Shown here in pieces: positions 16,979 to 26,155 of a DNA stretch of 64,000 nucleotides. The first letter of the stretch is position 1; every line of letters starts with the position of its first letter. This stretch comes from Gemmatimonadota bacterium (GTDB lineage: Bacteria; Gemmatimonadota; Gemmatimonadetes; Gemmatimonadales; Gemmatimonadaceae). The DNA is taken from NCBI GenBank assembly GCA_016719105.1, contig JADKAQ010000046.1, forward strand, positions 310,001 to 374,000, written 5' to 3'. A program made the position numbers and the translations under genes. The notes under the pieces were generated by a model. That model had not been told where the DNA came from. It was given only the letters and a program-made list of their open reading frames with translations, and ran no database searches.

Positions 16979-19327
16979 ATGCGCCTGTTCCGCGTCCCTG
17001 TCTCGCTGCGCGCCCTCGCCCTCCCCACCCTCCTGCCGCTCGCGCTCGCCGCGCAGGGGGCGCCCCCCAAGGGCTACCAGTTCGCCATCGAGGACTACGC
17101 TCGCGCCGAGCGATTCCTTGGGCAGACGATGAACCCGCTGGTGAGCGGCACGGCAGGGCGGCCCACGTGGCTCCCGGACGGCCGCTTCTGGTATCGCGCC
17201 ACGACCGCGAACGGGAGCAGCTTCGTCCTCATGAACCCGGCCAAGCGCACGCGCGCGGCGGCCTTCGATCACAACCGCCTGGCCGCGGCCCTCGGCACCG
17301 CCAGCGGTGCGACGCTCGAGGGGGACCGACTGCCCTTCCCCACGTTCGATCTTGCCGCTGACGGCAAGGCGCTGACCGTGGCCCTGCGCGGCCAGCGTTA
17401 CCGCTGCGACCTGGTGGCCTACGCGTGCACCGCCCTCCCCAAGGGACAGGCGGTCCCGCCCAGCGCCAGCGTCTCTCCCGACGGCAAGTCGGCCGCCTTC
17501 ATCCGCAACTACAACCTGTGGGTGAAGGACCTGGAGAGCGGCGCCGAGGTGCAGCTGACGACCGACGGGGTGAAGGAGTTCGGCTACGCCACCAACAACG
17601 CCGGCTGGGTGCATAACGACTCGCCGGTGCTCACCTGGTCCGACGATTCGCGCCGGATCGCCACCTTCCAGCACGACGGGCGCGGGGTGCGCGACATGTA
17701 CCTCGTCAGCACCAACGTGGGGAGCCCGAAGCTCGAGGCGTGGAAGTACCCCATGCCGGGGGACAGCGTGATCTTCCGCATCTCGCGCGTGATCCTCAGC
17801 AAGGGCGCCGACGGCACGTGGTCGATGGTGCGCCTGCAGATGCCGCCCGACCAGCACCGCTCGACAGTGAGCGACCACATCGCCTGCGGCGACATCATCT
17901 GCGACACGCAGTGGTATCCCGACGGGTCGAAGTTCGCCTTCATTTCGTCCTCGCGCGACCACAAGCAGGCGTGGCTCCGCATCGCCGACCCCAGGACGGG
18001 GGAGGTGCGCACCCTGCTGGAGGAGAAGAGCGCCACGCAGATCGGCGACGCCTCGCAGCCGGAGAACCTCTGGCGCATCCTCCCCGGCACCAACGAGTTC
18101 ATCTGGTGGTCGGATCGCGACGACTGGACGCAGCTGTACCTGTACGATCTCACCACCGGCGCGCTCAAGAACCGCATCACGACCGGCGACGGGAACGTCA
18201 GCGACATCGTGCGCCTCGACGAGAAGAAGCGGCAGATCTGGTTCACCGCCCAGGCCCGCGAGGCGGGGCGCGACCCGTACTTCCAGCACTTCTATCGCAT
18301 CGGCTTCGACGGCAAGGGGCTCACGCTGCTCACCCCCGAAGTCGCCAACCACAGCGTGTCGCTTTCACCTGACGGGAAGTACTTCGTCGACACGTACTCG
18401 ACCCCCGACACGCCGCCCGTCAGTGTCCTGCGCGACCTGAGCGGCAAGATCGTGCAGCCGCTGGAGAAGGCGGACGTCACTCGGCTCCTGGCCTCCGGCT
18501 GGCGTGCCCCGATCCCCGTCACGGCCAAGGCGCGCGACGGCAAGACCGACGTCTACGGGCTCATGTACGTCCCCAGCAAGCTCGACTCGACGCGCAAGTA
18601 CCCGATCATCAACCACATCTACCCGGGACCGCAGTCGGGGAGCGTGGGGCCGCGCATGTTCGTCCCCGCACGCGGCGACAACCAGGCGCTGGCCGAGCTG
18701 GGCTTCGTGGTCGTGGAGATCGACGGCATGGGGACGCCGGGGCGCTCGAAGACGTTCCGCGACTTCTACTATGGTCGCATGGGCGACAACACTCTCCCCG
18801 ACCAGATCTCGGCGATGAAGGAGCTCGCCTCGCGCCACCGGTTCATCGACATCGACAACGTCGGCATCTGGGGACACTCCGGCGGCGGCTTTGCCACGGC
18901 GGCGGCGATGTTCCGCTATCCCGACTTCTTCAAGGTGGGGATCTCCGAGTCGGGGAACCACGACAACCGCAACTACGAAGACGACTGGGGCGAGCGGTAC
19001 CAGGGGCTGCTGACCAAGAGCTGGCCTAACGACAACTACGCCGAGGAAGCCAACCAGACGCACGCCAAGAACCTCAAGGGGAAGCTCTTCCTCATCCACG
19101 GGATGATGGACGACAACGTCCCGCCGGTGAACACGCAGCTGGTGGTCGATGCGCTGATGAAGGCAGGGAAGGACTTCGACCAGATCATGCTTCCACACGC
19201 GCGCCACGGCTTCGGCCCCGACGCGGCGTACATCATGCGCCGCCGCTGGGACTACTTCGTGACCAACTTGCAGGGGAACATCCCACCCAAGGAATACCAG
19301 ATCGGGAAGCCGCGGGTGGTGCCGTGA
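16979..19327 (+). CDS. Exported S9 family peptidase (DPP4-type)
   Basis: A 782-residue secreted serine peptidase with signal peptide (LPLALAAQG), DPP4 N-terminal propeller (landmarks WSDDSRRIATFQHDGRG and FIWWSDRDDWTQLYLYD) and C-terminal peptidase domain. Triad: S634 in GHSGGG, D711 in HGMMDDNV, H743 in ARHGFG. The GDxIC/CD pair around IACGDIICDTQWYPDG may form a disulphide. The closely similar architecture to the 11723-14059 protein marks an old tandem-family duplication. Its stop overlaps the start of the following serine hydrolase by four bases (GTGA), so the two are translated together. Likely role: removal of dipeptides from oligopeptides in the periplasm. Confidence 0.9.
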   Translation: MRLFRVPVSLRALALPTLLPLALAAQGAPPKGYQFAIEDYARAERFLGQTMNPLVSGTAGRPTWLPDGRFWYRATTANGSSFVLMNPAKRTRAAAFDHNRLAAALGTASGATLEGDRLPFPTFDLAADGKALTVALRGQRYRCDLVAYACTALPKGQAVPPSASVSPDGKSAAFIRNYNLWVKDLESGAEVQLTTDGVKEFGYATNNAGWVHNDSPVLTWSDDSRRIATFQHDGRGVRDMYLVSTNVGSPKLEAWKYPMPGDSVIFRISRVILSKGADGTWSMVRLQMPPDQHRSTVSDHIACGDIICDTQWYPDGSKFAFISSSRDHKQAWLRIADPRTGEVRTLLEEKSATQIGDASQPENLWRILPGTNEFIWWSDRDDWTQLYLYDLTTGALKNRITTGDGNVSDIVRLDEKKRQIWFTAQAREAGRDPYFQHFYRIGFDGKGLTLLTPEVANHSVSLSPDGKYFVDTYSTPDTPPVSVLRDLSGKIVQPLEKADVTRLLASGWRAPIPVTAKARDGKTDVYGLMYVPSKLDSTRKYPIINHIYPGPQSGSVGPRMFVPARGDNQALAELGFVVVEIDGMGTPGRSKTFRDFYYGRMGDNTLPDQISAMKELASRHRFIDIDNVGIWGHSGGGFATAAAMFRYPDFFKVGISESGNHDNRNYEDDWGERYQGLLTKSWPNDNYAEEANQTHAKNLKGKLFLIHGMMDDNVPPVNTQLVVDALMKAGKDFDQIMLPHARHGFGPDAAYIMRRRWDYFVTNLQGNIPPKEYQIGKPRVVP

Positions 19328-20904
19328 TCGTCTCCGCACGCCGTTCCATTGCACTGCTCGTTGCGCTTGCAGCTCCGCTGCAGGCGCAACGCAGCGCCGC
19401 TCCCAAACCGCTCGTTGCTCGCACCGTTGACTCGATCGTCGCGGTCGCACTCAAGACCTTCCCGACTCCTGGCGTTGCCGTCGCAGTGATCCAGGACGGC
19501 AAGGTCGTCGTCGCCAAGGGGTATGGCGTGAAGAAGGTGGGAGAGGCCGCGCCCGTGACCCCGGTGACGCGCTTCGGCATCGCCTCGAACACCAAGGTCT
19601 TTACCGCGACCGCGCTCGGGATGCTGGTGGAAGAGGGGAAGCTGGAGTGGGACGCCCCGGTCATCCGCTATCTCCCGCAGTTCGCGATGTACGACCCGTT
19701 TGTTACGCGCGAGATCACCATCAAGGATCTCCTCGTGCATCGCAGCGGACTCGGACTCGGCGCCGGCGACCTGCTCTGGTGGCCGGCTTCGACCTACACG
19801 CGGTCCGAGATCATGCGCCGCCTGCGTTACATCAAGCCGGCCACGTCGTTCCGCTCGGCGTACGCCTACGACAACGTCCTCTACCTCGTGGCCGGTGAAG
19901 TGATCGAGGCCGTGAGCGGGATGTCGTGGGAACAGTTCATCGAAACGCGCATCCTGCAGCGCGTGGGGATGACGCACAGCACGTCGCGACACGGCGACGC
20001 CGCCGCCCCGGGTGACGTGGCGCATACGCACACGCTCCTCGACGGAACGCTCAAGGCCATCGCGCCGATGACGAGCGACAATACCAACCCGGCCGGCGGG
20101 ATCAACAGCGGCGCCGAGGACATGGCGAAGTGGGTGTTGACGCTGCTGGATTCGGGGAAGGTGGGCGATGGGAGCCGGCTCTACCAGCCGCGGACGGCCC
20201 GTCGACTGCAAGAGCCGGTGACGCCGATGCCTAACGGCATGCCGCCCGCCGCGATCGCCCCGCTGGCGAGCGACTTCCGTTTCTACGCGCTTGGGCTCGA
20301 CGTCAGCACCTTCCGTGGGCGGAAGATCCTGCATCACACCGGCGGGCTCCCCGGCTACCTGTCATCGGTGGCATGGATTCCGTCGGAGCGCGCGGGCGTC
20401 GTCGTGCTCACCAACGACGAATCGGCGACGTTTCTCGCCCTCACTTGGACGCTGATGGATCGCGTGCTGCGCACCGCGCAGCCGTTCGACTTCATCGCCG
20501 GCTACGATTCGCTGCGGGCCCGCCAGCAGGTAGCGCTCATCGACGCCGCTCGTCAGGCACAGGCCTCGCGCGACTCGCTCTCGCGCCCGTCGCTCGCGCT
20601 CGCGAAGTACGCCGGCGCCTACGAGGACGCCTGGTACGGCGATATCGACATCGCGCAGGACAACGGCGGGCTGGCGATTCGGTTCTCGCACTCGCCACAG
20701 CTCGTGGGCGACATGATCCCGTGGCAGCACGACACGTTTCTGGTGCGCTGGCGCGATCGCGAACTCAGGGCCGATGCCTACATCACCTTCATGCTCACGC
20801 CCGACGGTGCAATCGACCACGCGAAGATGGTCCCGGCATCACCTGAGGTGGACTTCTCGTTCGACTTCCAGGACCTGGAGCTGAGGCCGAAGGGGAGGCG
20901 GTAG
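19324..20904 (+). CDS. Exported serine hydrolase, class C beta-lactamase/PBP fold
   Basis: A 526-residue protein of the beta-lactamase/DD-peptidase superfamily (Pfam Beta-lactamase type). A signal peptide ends near LQAQR. Active-site motifs: S88-N-T-K91 (SxxK), Y182-D-N184 (YxN) and H338-T-G (in place of KTG). A C-terminal extension of about 130 residues (LAKYAGAYEDAWYGDIDI) is the DUF3471-like lipocalin-like domain common in this group. The start is GTG, fixed by the 4-base overlap with the S9 peptidase stop. Members are esterases, D-aminopeptidases or peptidoglycan enzymes; nothing here indicates antibiotic resistance. Coupling to an S9 peptidase hints at a joint role in peptide or D-amino-acid product processing (inference). 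Confidence 0.87.
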   Translation: MIVSARRSIALLVALAAPLQAQRSAAPKPLVARTVDSIVAVALKTFPTPGVAVAVIQDGKVVVAKGYGVKKVGEAAPVTPVTRFGIASNTKVFTATALGMLVEEGKLEWDAPVIRYLPQFAMYDPFVTREITIKDLLVHRSGLGLGAGDLLWWPASTYTRSEIMRRLRYIKPATSFRSAYAYDNVLYLVAGEVIEAVSGMSWEQFIETRILQRVGMTHSTSRHGDAAAPGDVAHTHTLLDGTLKAIAPMTSDNTNPAGGINSGAEDMAKWVLTLLDSGKVGDGSRLYQPRTARRLQEPVTPMPNGMPPAAIAPLASDFRFYALGLDVSTFRGRKILHHTGGLPGYLSSVAWIPSERAGVVVLTNDESATFLALTWTLMDRVLRTAQPFDFIAGYDSLRARQQVALIDAARQAQASRDSLSRPSLALAKYAGAYEDAWYGDIDIAQDNGGLAIRFSHSPQLVGDMIPWQHDTFLVRWRDRELRADAYITFMLTPDGAIDHAKMVPASPEVDFSFDFQDLELRPKGRR

Positions 20905-20958
20905 TCACACCGACCTCGACCCAAGGATTGATTCCGTTACCGCACGGACGGCTCTAGC

Positions 20959-21853
20959 ATGAAAGAGAGGAGGGAGACGCTCGTCCCTCGTCCCGTACCA
21001 ACTCGTGCTATGTGGTCCCATCAGAAGCAACCCGCCCGCGCGATCCGCAGGCTTTCGGTCGCGCTCCTCGCCGTCGCGTGTGTCACCACGATCGCGTGCG
21101 GCGTGTCCCAGCAACAGGAAGTGGAGCTTGGTGCCGGCGCCGCGGCGCAGGTAAGCGAGCAGTTGCCGCTCGTGAAGGATGCCGCCGTCGTTCGCTACGT
21201 CACATCGCTCGGCAATCAACTCGCCCAGGCGACCGACAGCCGGGGCCTCAGCTGGTACTTCACCGTCGTCGACAGCAAGGAGATCAACGCCTTCGCGCTC
21301 CCGGGCGGATGGGTCTACGTCAATCGCGGCCTGATCGAGAAGGCGACCAACATGAGCGAGCTGGCCGGCGTGCTCGCGCACGAGATCGGCCACATCACGC
21401 GGCGACACTCCGTGCAGCAGATGCAGCAGGGCCAGGGCGCCAACGTCGGCCTGTCATTGCTCTGTACCCTCACCAACGTCTGCGAGAGCGGTGCCACACA
21501 GGCCGCCATCAACATCGGCGGCAGCGCGCTGTTCGCGAAGCTCAGTCGCGGCGACGAGGCGCAGGCCGATGAAGAAGCGGTGGCGACCGTCGTGAAGGCG
21601 GGGATATCGCCGTTAGGCATCCCGGAGATGTTTCGCCTCCCTGATGGCGGCGCGCCAGTCCAACCCCAGCTCCCTCGACGCGTTCTTCGCCAGCCATCCG
21701 CTCGAGGAGAGTCGCGTCGCGGCGACCGAGGCGCAGATCGCCAAGTACCCGGCGAGCGCGCTGCAGCGACTGACGCGGGACACGAACGCGTTCCAGACCT
21801 TCCGTCGTCGCCTGTTGTTGCTGCCGCCGTCGCCTGCACCCAAGGCGAACTGA
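20959..21853 (+). CDS. M48 family metalloprotease lipoprotein, single frameshift near 21640
   Basis: An exported Zn protease of the M48 (BepA/HtpX-like) family. The leader carries a lipobox-like TTIAC; the zinc motif is H141-E-I-G-H145 and the third ligand is probably within GDEAQADEEAV. After MFRL the nominal frame turns to Arg/Pro-rich nonsense and runs on to 22131. One base fewer in the CCC at 21639-21641 restores LLMAARQSNPSSLDAFFASHPLEESRV, the standard M48 C-terminal motif, and a stop at 21853. The restored protein is 297 residues, ends 16 bases before a strong hairpin, and has normal family length. The start is uncertain: ATG 20959 or 21010. Role: envelope protein quality control, by family. 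Confidence 0.82.
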
Positions 21854-21868
21854 CCGGCGCCGTGAGAC

Positions 21869-21902
21869 GACGGGGCGCATCCGTGTGCGGATGCGCCCCG
21901 TC
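21869..21902. terminator. Strong bidirectional terminator hairpin
   Basis: A perfect 15-bp stem (GACGGGGCGCATCCG / CGGATGCGCCCCGTC) with a TGTG loop in the 73-base gap between convergent M48 and serine hydrolase genes. It supports the M48 gene really ending at 21853 rather than at the nominal frame's later stop. Confidence 0.82.
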
Positions 21903-21926
21903 GAGACCGGCGAGCTCGTGGTCGCG

Positions 21927-23591
21927 CTACTTCATGCGCTCGAACCGCACCCCGCGCACGCGACCGTCGGTGATGGTGAAGCCGTTCACCTTCCCCGTAC
22001 GATCGCGCGTGAACTGGAAGGTCGCGCCGAACGCCGCGGTGAAGACATCGCGAGACGCCGGGGCCAGCGGGGAGTCATCGAGCTTGCGATGGAACATGAC
22101 CAGCGACGAATCCGCGACGCGCAGGTCGTAGCGCACGTCGAGCTCCTCGCTGTAGAAGGCCCCCGCATACGCCGCCAGCGCCGCACGATCGGGGGTGAAC
22201 GGCGCCTCACGACGGAAGATGAGCGGACGCGTGGTGTGCGGCACCTGCGCCACCCCGGTCACCGTGGTGCCTGACGAGCGCAGGACCAGCGCATTCGCGC
22301 TCGCTGCGATGCGCGCCGAGGTGTCGCTCGTGATCACCAGGGGGCGCCCGTCGCCAAGCGTGAGGGTGTCGCCCGCCAAGCGTACGCGCAGCACGGCCTG
22401 GCTCACGGAGTCGCGATACGTCCCCACCCAGCGCTGCTTGATTTCGGCCGAGACGGCCCGCGGGACCGTGTCGATCGAGAGGGCCTGCCGCGGGGCGCTG
22501 GCACCAAGCAGGACGTCGAGCACGTTTCGCGTGAGGACGTTCGGCGTGGCGATGGCGGCGTTGCACAGAACGGCGATCGCGATCCCGCGTTCCGGATAAC
22601 GTTCGACCTGCGCGCGATAGCCGGCATCGGCACCACCATGCCCGATGGCCGAGAGCCCGCGATACTTGAAGATGGAGAGTCCGTAGCCGTAGCTGGTCGG
22701 CGTCCCATCGTTGAGCGTGGAGCTCGTCTGCGCCGCCGCCACCAGGGCACGGCTTCCCACCGTCGGCGCGTCGAGGTTGGCCATCCACTTGAGCATGTCG
22801 CCCGCAGTCGTGAAGAGCGACGTCGCTCCGTACGTGTCGAAGACCGGGATGGAGATCTTCCACCCGCCGCCAGGACGCGGTTCGTACGCCGAGGTGCGCC
22901 CCCGTACGATCATCGTGTGGTCGTCGTGGAAGTGCGTGTCGCGCATCCCCAGCGGGGCAAAGATGCGTTCCTGGGCAAACTCGCGCAGCGACTTCCCGCT
23001 CACGCGCTTCACGATCACCGCCAGCAGTGTGTAGCCGGTGTTGGAGTACGCCCACTCCGCTCCCGGCGCAAAGTTGGTCCCCTTCTGCCGCGAGACCATC
23101 CGCAGGACGTCCTGCTCGGTGATCAGGTCCTCGGGAAAGCGCCAGCCGGCGTAGCCCAGCAGCTGCCACTGGTCGCGCAGTCCGCTCGTGTGGTGGATGA
23201 GCTGGCGCACGGTGATGCGCTGCCCGTAGTTGGGAATCTCGGGGACATGCTGGCGCACGTCGTCGTCCAGCGACAGCCGCCCCTCCTCGGCCAGCAGCGC
23301 CACCGAATACGCGGCGAACTCCTTGGAGACCGACGCGACGTGAAAGATCGACGATGGGGTGATGGCGATCGCGTGCTGCAGATCGCTCATCCCGTAGCCG
23401 CGCGCGTACACCTCGCGTCCGCCCTGCGAGATGCCCAGCGCGCACCCGGGCGAGTCGGTGCGATCCCAGCGCGAGAAGACGGCGTCGACTCGCGTGCGGA
23501 TGCTGTCGGGGAGTTGAGCCTGCGCGACCGAGGCGCCGGTGGTGAAGGCAACGACGGGGGCGAAGGCGAGCAGGAGGGAGCGCGTAAGCAT
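21927..23591 (-). CDS. Exported serine hydrolase, class C beta-lactamase/PBP fold
   Basis: A 554-residue SxxK enzyme. Signal peptide from MLTRSLLLAF to about ASVAQAQ; I prefer this Met at 23591 over one 12 codons upstream because the leader then has the usual charged start. Motifs: S87-V-S-K90, Y-S-N in EWAYSNTGY, and H-G-G in IGHGGADAG replacing KTG. Two C-terminal beta-rich domains follow (WVGTYRDSVSQAVLRVRL and YAGAFYSEELDVRYDL). By sequence it is nearer to the 37178-38869 protein than to the 19324-20904 one: both share PGCA(L/V)GI, HTSGLRD and FHDDHT/FRDDHT. It is the last gene of a long minus-strand run, 51 bases after the strictosidine-synthase-like gene. Confidence 0.87.
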   Translation of the reverse strand: MLTRSLLLAFAPVVAFTTGASVAQAQLPDSIRTRVDAVFSRWDRTDSPGCALGISQGGREVYARGYGMSDLQHAIAITPSSIFHVASVSKEFAAYSVALLAEEGRLSLDDDVRQHVPEIPNYGQRITVRQLIHHTSGLRDQWQLLGYAGWRFPEDLITEQDVLRMVSRQKGTNFAPGAEWAYSNTGYTLLAVIVKRVSGKSLREFAQERIFAPLGMRDTHFHDDHTMIVRGRTSAYEPRPGGGWKISIPVFDTYGATSLFTTAGDMLKWMANLDAPTVGSRALVAAAQTSSTLNDGTPTSYGYGLSIFKYRGLSAIGHGGADAGYRAQVERYPERGIAIAVLCNAAIATPNVLTRNVLDVLLGASAPRQALSIDTVPRAVSAEIKQRWVGTYRDSVSQAVLRVRLAGDTLTLGDGRPLVITSDTSARIAASANALVLRSSGTTVTGVAQVPHTTRPLIFRREAPFTPDRAALAAYAGAFYSEELDVRYDLRVADSSLVMFHRKLDDSPLAPASRDVFTAAFGATFQFTRDRTGKVNGFTITDGRVRGVRFERMK

Positions 23592-23642
23592 CGCGACGGT
23601 CGGCAAGAGTGGAAAGGCGAGGAGCACCAGCGCGCGATCACG

Positions 23643-24716
23643 TCATGGGGTAGCCGGCAGCCGCAACCGCGCGAGCACCGCGAGCGAAAGGCTTCCGACG
23701 TACAACGTATCGTTCACCGCCACCGCGGTGGTGGTGGAATGCACGCGGCCACTGGGGTCCTGCAGATTGTAGCGCACCTGTCCCAGCGTATCGATCCCGA
23801 GGATCATCCCGTAGCGATCGGCCTCGCTGAGGCGCAGTCGCTCGGGGATGCGATAGATCACCTTGCGAAGCCACGGCGGCAAGGCGCGGATGCGTGTGAC
23901 CGCGGCGGTACGCGGGGCATACAACGCCACCCAGAACAGGCCGTGGCCATCGTAGCCGATGTTGTCCGGGAGCCCTGGGAGCCCCTCGAGAAAGGTCTCG
24001 CGCGTTCCGGCACGCGGCCCCGTGATCCAGTACCGTATGATGCGCCCCGCCATCGTTTCGTTGAGCAGGAGCCAGGCACCCGCGGGACCCACCGCGACAC
24101 CGTTGGCGAAGTCGATCGAGTCGAGGACGACGCGCGTCTCCCCCACGCGTGGATCGTGGCGCAGGAGTCGGCCGGTGGGGCGACTCTCCCAGAAGTCCAT
24201 CAGGCCGCCGGTCCGGGTATCCCAGCGTTGCGACGCGTCGGAGAACCAGAGGACGCCGTCAGGCGCCACGTCGAGCGCATCGGGGAAATGAAGCTTGGTG
24301 TCGCCGAGCGCGACCAGCGTGCGCAGCTCACCGTTGGGGCGCACCGCAACGATGCCCTTGAGGGCGTCGGCGATGACCAGGTCGCCGGCCGCGTCGAAGC
24401 GCAGCCCAAGCGGGCGTCCCATGGTGTTGGCGATCTGGCGCACCTCGCCGGTGGTCCGATCGATGCGGACCACGGCTCCGCCAATGAGCCCCGTGTAGAG
24501 CGCCCCATCGGCGCCGACCGTCAGGTCCTCGGGGCCGGCGCCTGGCAGCGCGATGCTGTCGGCGTCGGCGAGCAGCGAATTGGGAGCAAAGGGACCGGTC
24601 AGTCCCGCGTTAGGCGTGGTTATCCACGGCGCCGGGTCGATCGGGACCGGCTTGAAGGCGAGGTAGCCGGCCACGACCAACGCCAATAGCGCGACGAGCT
24701 TCAGGACCGATCGCAT
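23643..24716 (-). CDS. Strictosidine synthase-like/SMP-30-type six-bladed propeller hydrolase
   Basis: A 357-residue beta-propeller with an N-terminal membrane anchor (LVALLALVVAGYLAF). Family landmarks of the strictosidine-synthase-like/APMAP group are GRPLGLRFDAAGDLVIADA, HFPDALDVAPDGVLWFSDAS, FANGVAVGPAGAWLLLNET and LPGLPDNIGYDGHGLFWVALYAPR. Proteins of this kind in animals and bacteria are calcium-dependent arylesterase or lactonase-like enzymes, not alkaloid synthases. The active site would face the periplasm if the anchor is N-in. It lies 47 bases after the APC permease gene and 51 before the serine hydrolase gene, likely in the same transcript. Confidence 0.82.
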   Translation of the reverse strand: MRSVLKLVALLALVVAGYLAFKPVPIDPAPWITTPNAGLTGPFAPNSLLADADSIALPGAGPEDLTVGADGALYTGLIGGAVVRIDRTTGEVRQIANTMGRPLGLRFDAAGDLVIADALKGIVAVRPNGELRTLVALGDTKLHFPDALDVAPDGVLWFSDASQRWDTRTGGLMDFWESRPTGRLLRHDPRVGETRVVLDSIDFANGVAVGPAGAWLLLNETMAGRIIRYWITGPRAGTRETFLEGLPGLPDNIGYDGHGLFWVALYAPRTAAVTRIRALPPWLRKVIYRIPERLRLSEADRYGMILGIDTLGQVRYNLQDPSGRVHSTTTAVAVNDTLYVGSLSLAVLARLRLPATP

Positions 24717-24763
24717 GCGAGGCAGGAAAGGGCGAGATGCCGGAGGGGGCGTGGGCGGGCCGC

Positions 24764-26155
24764 CTAGACCGAGCGACGCTCACGCACCATCCACCAGTAG
24801 ACCGGTGCCCCGGTGAGCGCCAGCGCGCTCCCGATGAGCGTCTCCATCGGCCGAGCGTTGATCGCACTCGCGAGCAGCGCCGCCATCACCACGATATAGA
24901 CGATGGGGGTCACGGGATAGCCGGGGGTTCGGTAGCCGTCGGCCGAGGGGAACCGCGGGCGCAGGCGGAAGATCGCCGCCACCATCAGGATGTTCATAGC
25001 CTGGAACGGGACGACGAAGAAGTTCACCAGGCGCGAGAAGGAGCCAAAGAAGAGGAGCGCGGCGATCGACGTGACGGCGGTGAAGAGGATGGCGCCGTTG
25101 GGTGTCGCGGTGCGCGGGGCGATACGTCGCAGGAGCGAGAAGAAGGTGCGCAACACCCCGCGCGCCTCGCCCACGTGCGCGTCGGCCATCGTATAGAAGA
25201 GGCGCGGCAGGGTCATCACGAGTCCGCCCAGCGCGCCAAAGATCGAGACCATCATCAGGACGTCGAGGAACGTCCCACCGCGCGGCCCGTACGCCGACGT
25301 CGCCACCACCGAGGCCACCGTCGTCGGCGAGGTGCGCATCGCCTCGAGCGGGACGACGCGGAGGTAGGCCACGTTCACCACCAGGTACAGGAGCGTGAGC
25401 GAGCCGACTCCGATCGCCATTCCCAGTGGAAGATCGCGCCCCGGGCGCCGGATCTCACCGGCGACGTGCGAGACGTCGATCCAGCCGTCGTATGTGAAGA
25501 GCACCGCCGCCACGCCTAGCCCCGCGAACCGGACGAAGGCCATGAGGCCGTCGCCGGCGCTCTCGTCAGGCACCAGCGCAGCGCTGGCTGACGCTGGCGC
25601 CGCCAAGAACAGCGCCCCGCCGATGAGCGCCACGATCCCGCCAATCTTGAGCGCGGTCACCGTCACCTGCACGCGCCCACCCCACGTCACCCCGGCCAGG
25701 TTGATTGCCGCAAAGAAGGCGATGGCGCCGACGCCCCACCACACCGGCGCGATCGCCAACGCATCGCCAACCACGCGTTGCATGAACTCGCCGAAGACGA
25801 TCGCGATCCCCGCCACGGCTCCCGGCCCGCTCACCCACAGCTCGAGCCACACCAGGAGAAAGCCCCAGAGCGGGCCGAACCCCTCCTTGAGGACATGGTA
25901 CGTCGCCCCCGCGTGCGGGAGCATGCGGCACATCTCGGCCAGCGTGAGCGCACCGCAGAGCGTGATGACACCGCACAGCGCCCAGATGAAGTGCACCTGC
26001 CACGGATGCTGCGCGACCGCAGCGAGCTCTCCCGGGGTGAAGAAGACCCCCGAGCCGAGCATGTTGCCCGCGACGAGCGCGACAACGGCCGCGAGCCCGA
26101 GCTGTCGTTTGAGCGACACCCGTTCCGCGGAAGTGGTCGGCGGAGTCTCGCTCAC
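24764..26155 (-). CDS. APC-superfamily amino acid permease
   Basis: A 463-residue inner-membrane transporter with about twelve hydrophobic segments. The first helix carries the APC substrate-binding signature LVAGNMLGSGVFFTPGE, and later landmarks are AEMCRMLPHAGATYHVLKE, LFTYDGWIDVSHVAGEIRRPGRDLP and GYRTPGYPVTP. By family it exchanges or imports amino acids or amine-containing compounds driven by protons or antiport. The start is GTG, overlapping the BtpA stop by four bases (GTGA), so expression is coupled to BtpA and the PfkB kinase. Substrate is unknown; the partner kinase suggests a phosphorylatable amino-acid/sugar conjugate or ribose-like compound (inference). Confidence 0.87.
   Translation of the reverse strand: MSETPPTTSAERVSLKRQLGLAAVVALVAGNMLGSGVFFTPGELAAVAQHPWQVHFIWALCGVITLCGALTLAEMCRMLPHAGATYHVLKEGFGPLWGFLLVWLELWVSGPGAVAGIAIVFGEFMQRVVGDALAIAPVWWGVGAIAFFAAINLAGVTWGGRVQVTVTALKIGGIVALIGGALFLAAPASASAALVPDESAGDGLMAFVRFAGLGVAAVLFTYDGWIDVSHVAGEIRRPGRDLPLGMAIGVGSLTLLYLVVNVAYLRVVPLEAMRTSPTTVASVVATSAYGPRGGTFLDVLMMVSIFGALGGLVMTLPRLFYTMADAHVGEARGVLRTFFSLLRRIAPRTATPNGAILFTAVTSIAALLFFGSFSRLVNFFVVPFQAMNILMVAAIFRLRPRFPSADGYRTPGYPVTPIVYIVVMAALLASAINARPMETLIGSALALTGAPVYWWMVRERRSV

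Noticed and set aside
19324..20904. Beta-lactamase resistance gene
   Set aside because: The SxxK/YxN/HxG motifs and C-terminal lipocalin-like domains match the broad esterase/DD-peptidase group. The third motif is H-T-G, not K-T-G, and there is no AmpR-type regulator.
22638..24689. A 680-codon plus-strand open frame opposite the serine hydrolase and strictosidine-synthase-like genes
   Set aside because: It spans two clear minus-strand genes, is His/Arg/Gly-rich and has no recognisable domain.
23643..24716. Alkaloid biosynthesis gene (strictosidine synthase)
   Set aside because: Bacterial members of this fold lack the plant active-site context; nothing else for alkaloid synthesis is present.
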